A stretch of DNA of 64,000 nucleotides from Daphnia pulex (lineage: Eukaryota; Arthropoda; Branchiopoda; Diplostraca; Daphniidae): contig NC_060026.1 of assembly GCF_021134715.1 (NCBI RefSeq), forward strand, positions 2,232,001 to 2,296,000, read 5' to 3'. Numbering within the stretch: position 1 is the first letter of the stretch; every line of letters begins with the position of its first letter. Made by a program: the position numbers and the translations under genes. The notes under the pieces were generated by a model that worked only from the letters and a program-made list of their open reading frames with translations, ran no database searches and had not been told where the DNA came from. This document shows, piece by piece, positions 63,156 to 64,000 of this stretch.

Positions 63156-64000
63156 TGCGTAAGCCACAAATTTCTTGTCCGTTTTCCCTGAATTCTGGCG
63201 TCTTTCTGAAACCTGGTAGCGTTCTACTTGTACCTTGTAGCCTACTTCTACCTGGTACCTTCGACTTGTAGTCGACTCTTCTCTCGTATCGTTTATCTCT
63301 GTGACATTTATAAGTTATCCTTAAAAATGTGCTGCCAAGCAACGTGAAGGGCTATCACATCCCTTTAAAACTGATGTGTGTCAAAACAATCTGTAAGCTA
63401 TTAAATATGAGAAAACGTTTTGTCAGGTTGAGTTCCGGGGATAGAAGACGCCGACCGACGGCTTGACTTGATTTGAAAATCTTTAAATTATTTGTTATAG
63501 ATCAGAATGATCGGGGTCGTTTGATTCGTTTACTTCAGTTCGTAAAACGCACCCCAACCAACAGGTGTGCATGTTTCAGGTTGGGCGACATATTCTAGCA
63601 CGGGCGCATTAATATTAATGCAATCAGTTGTTGACTGTTGCAGTAAAGCGGTCATACAATATTTTTTTAAACTTTTGAAGTTCTATTCGAATGCATCGAA
63701 TTTGAATTGATTACCGTTATTTTAATTTACGGTCGGTCGGTAAACGTTGCCATCCGAAAATTTAATTGCATTTAATTCGTTAAATAACAATATTTTTTAG
63801 AAATAGAATAATGTTACAAAAAAGTCAGTTAAATTCCACTAAGATTTCAGATATAATTTAACAGAATTAATATCAAATACTTTTGTTATCGAATTATTTA
63901 AATTTGGCAAACATAGAGCATTGTGGATAGTTATTGAAAGCTGTCACCGACTCACTGTCTTTCGTAGAGAAAACAAGAGTTTTTGTGATATGTTTAATGG
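63156..64000. other. intergenic, nothing recognised
   Basis: Contains the receptor 4 promoter side, and from about 63300 AT-rich DNA without an identifiable gene. Confidence 0.5.

Overview
The window looks like nuclear DNA of an arthropod, most likely a branchiopod crustacean of the Daphnia type (inference). Genes are split into many short exons by introns of about 50-90 bases with GT-AG ends. The content fits: a circadian-type timeless gene, an astacin protease, divergent small heat-shock proteins, a tandem array of insect/crustacean-type ionotropic receptors, and many ankyrin-like and Tudor-like fragments. I rebuilt exons by hand from splice sites and reading phase; for the main genes the exon lengths sum to whole codons, which is an internal check.

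Layout. 0.1-1.8 kb (+): 3' part of a carotenoid oxygenase. 2.1-4.4 kb: ankyrin-like pieces (-), then a broken in-frame chimera (+) ending in the C2 part of a CC2D2A-like gene. 4.4-7.4 kb: first copy of a 3-kb dispersed repeat holding a Tudor-domain remnant (-). 7.5-9.1 kb (+): secreted astacin. 10.1-12.1 kb: divergent pair of small heat-shock genes, one with a TATA box and heat-shock element. 12.9-14.6 kb: decayed 3' ends of a RanBP2-zinc-finger gene and an inverted repeat. 14.9-18.2 kb (-): VEGFR/PDGFR-like receptor tyrosine kinase lacking its 5' end, abutting an LRR-type gene (18.2-19.4 kb, -). 20.2-20.9 kb (+): a second CC2D2A fragment (later part of the protein), followed at 21.0-24.0 kb by the second copy of the 3-kb repeat. 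24.0-25.2 kb (+): broken ankyrin-like gene with a foldback insertion. 25.3-28.8 kb (-): two tandem Tudor-domain gene copies, one split by an 853-bp insertion. 29.3-29.9 kb: foldback element. 30.1-42.0 kb: two almost identical 5.94-kb tandem units, each with tim exons 1-3, exons 2-5 of the small heat-shock gene, an ankyrin remnant and an intact RanBP2-type zinc-finger gene. 42.4-47.1 kb (+): complete timeless gene, 13 coding exons. 49.7-63.2 kb (-): four complete nine-exon ionotropic receptor genes in tandem.

How it fits together. The left two thirds is a mosaic of segmental duplication: a cassette of heat-shock gene, ankyrin remnant and RanBP2-finger gene (11.2-14.6 kb) recurs beside duplicated tim 5' ends, so the single complete tim gene lies downstream of two non-coding partial copies of its own promoter and first exons. 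The right third is an ordinary chemoreceptor-style tandem expansion. The near identity of the 5.94-kb units means an assembly artefact has to be excluded before biological conclusions are drawn.
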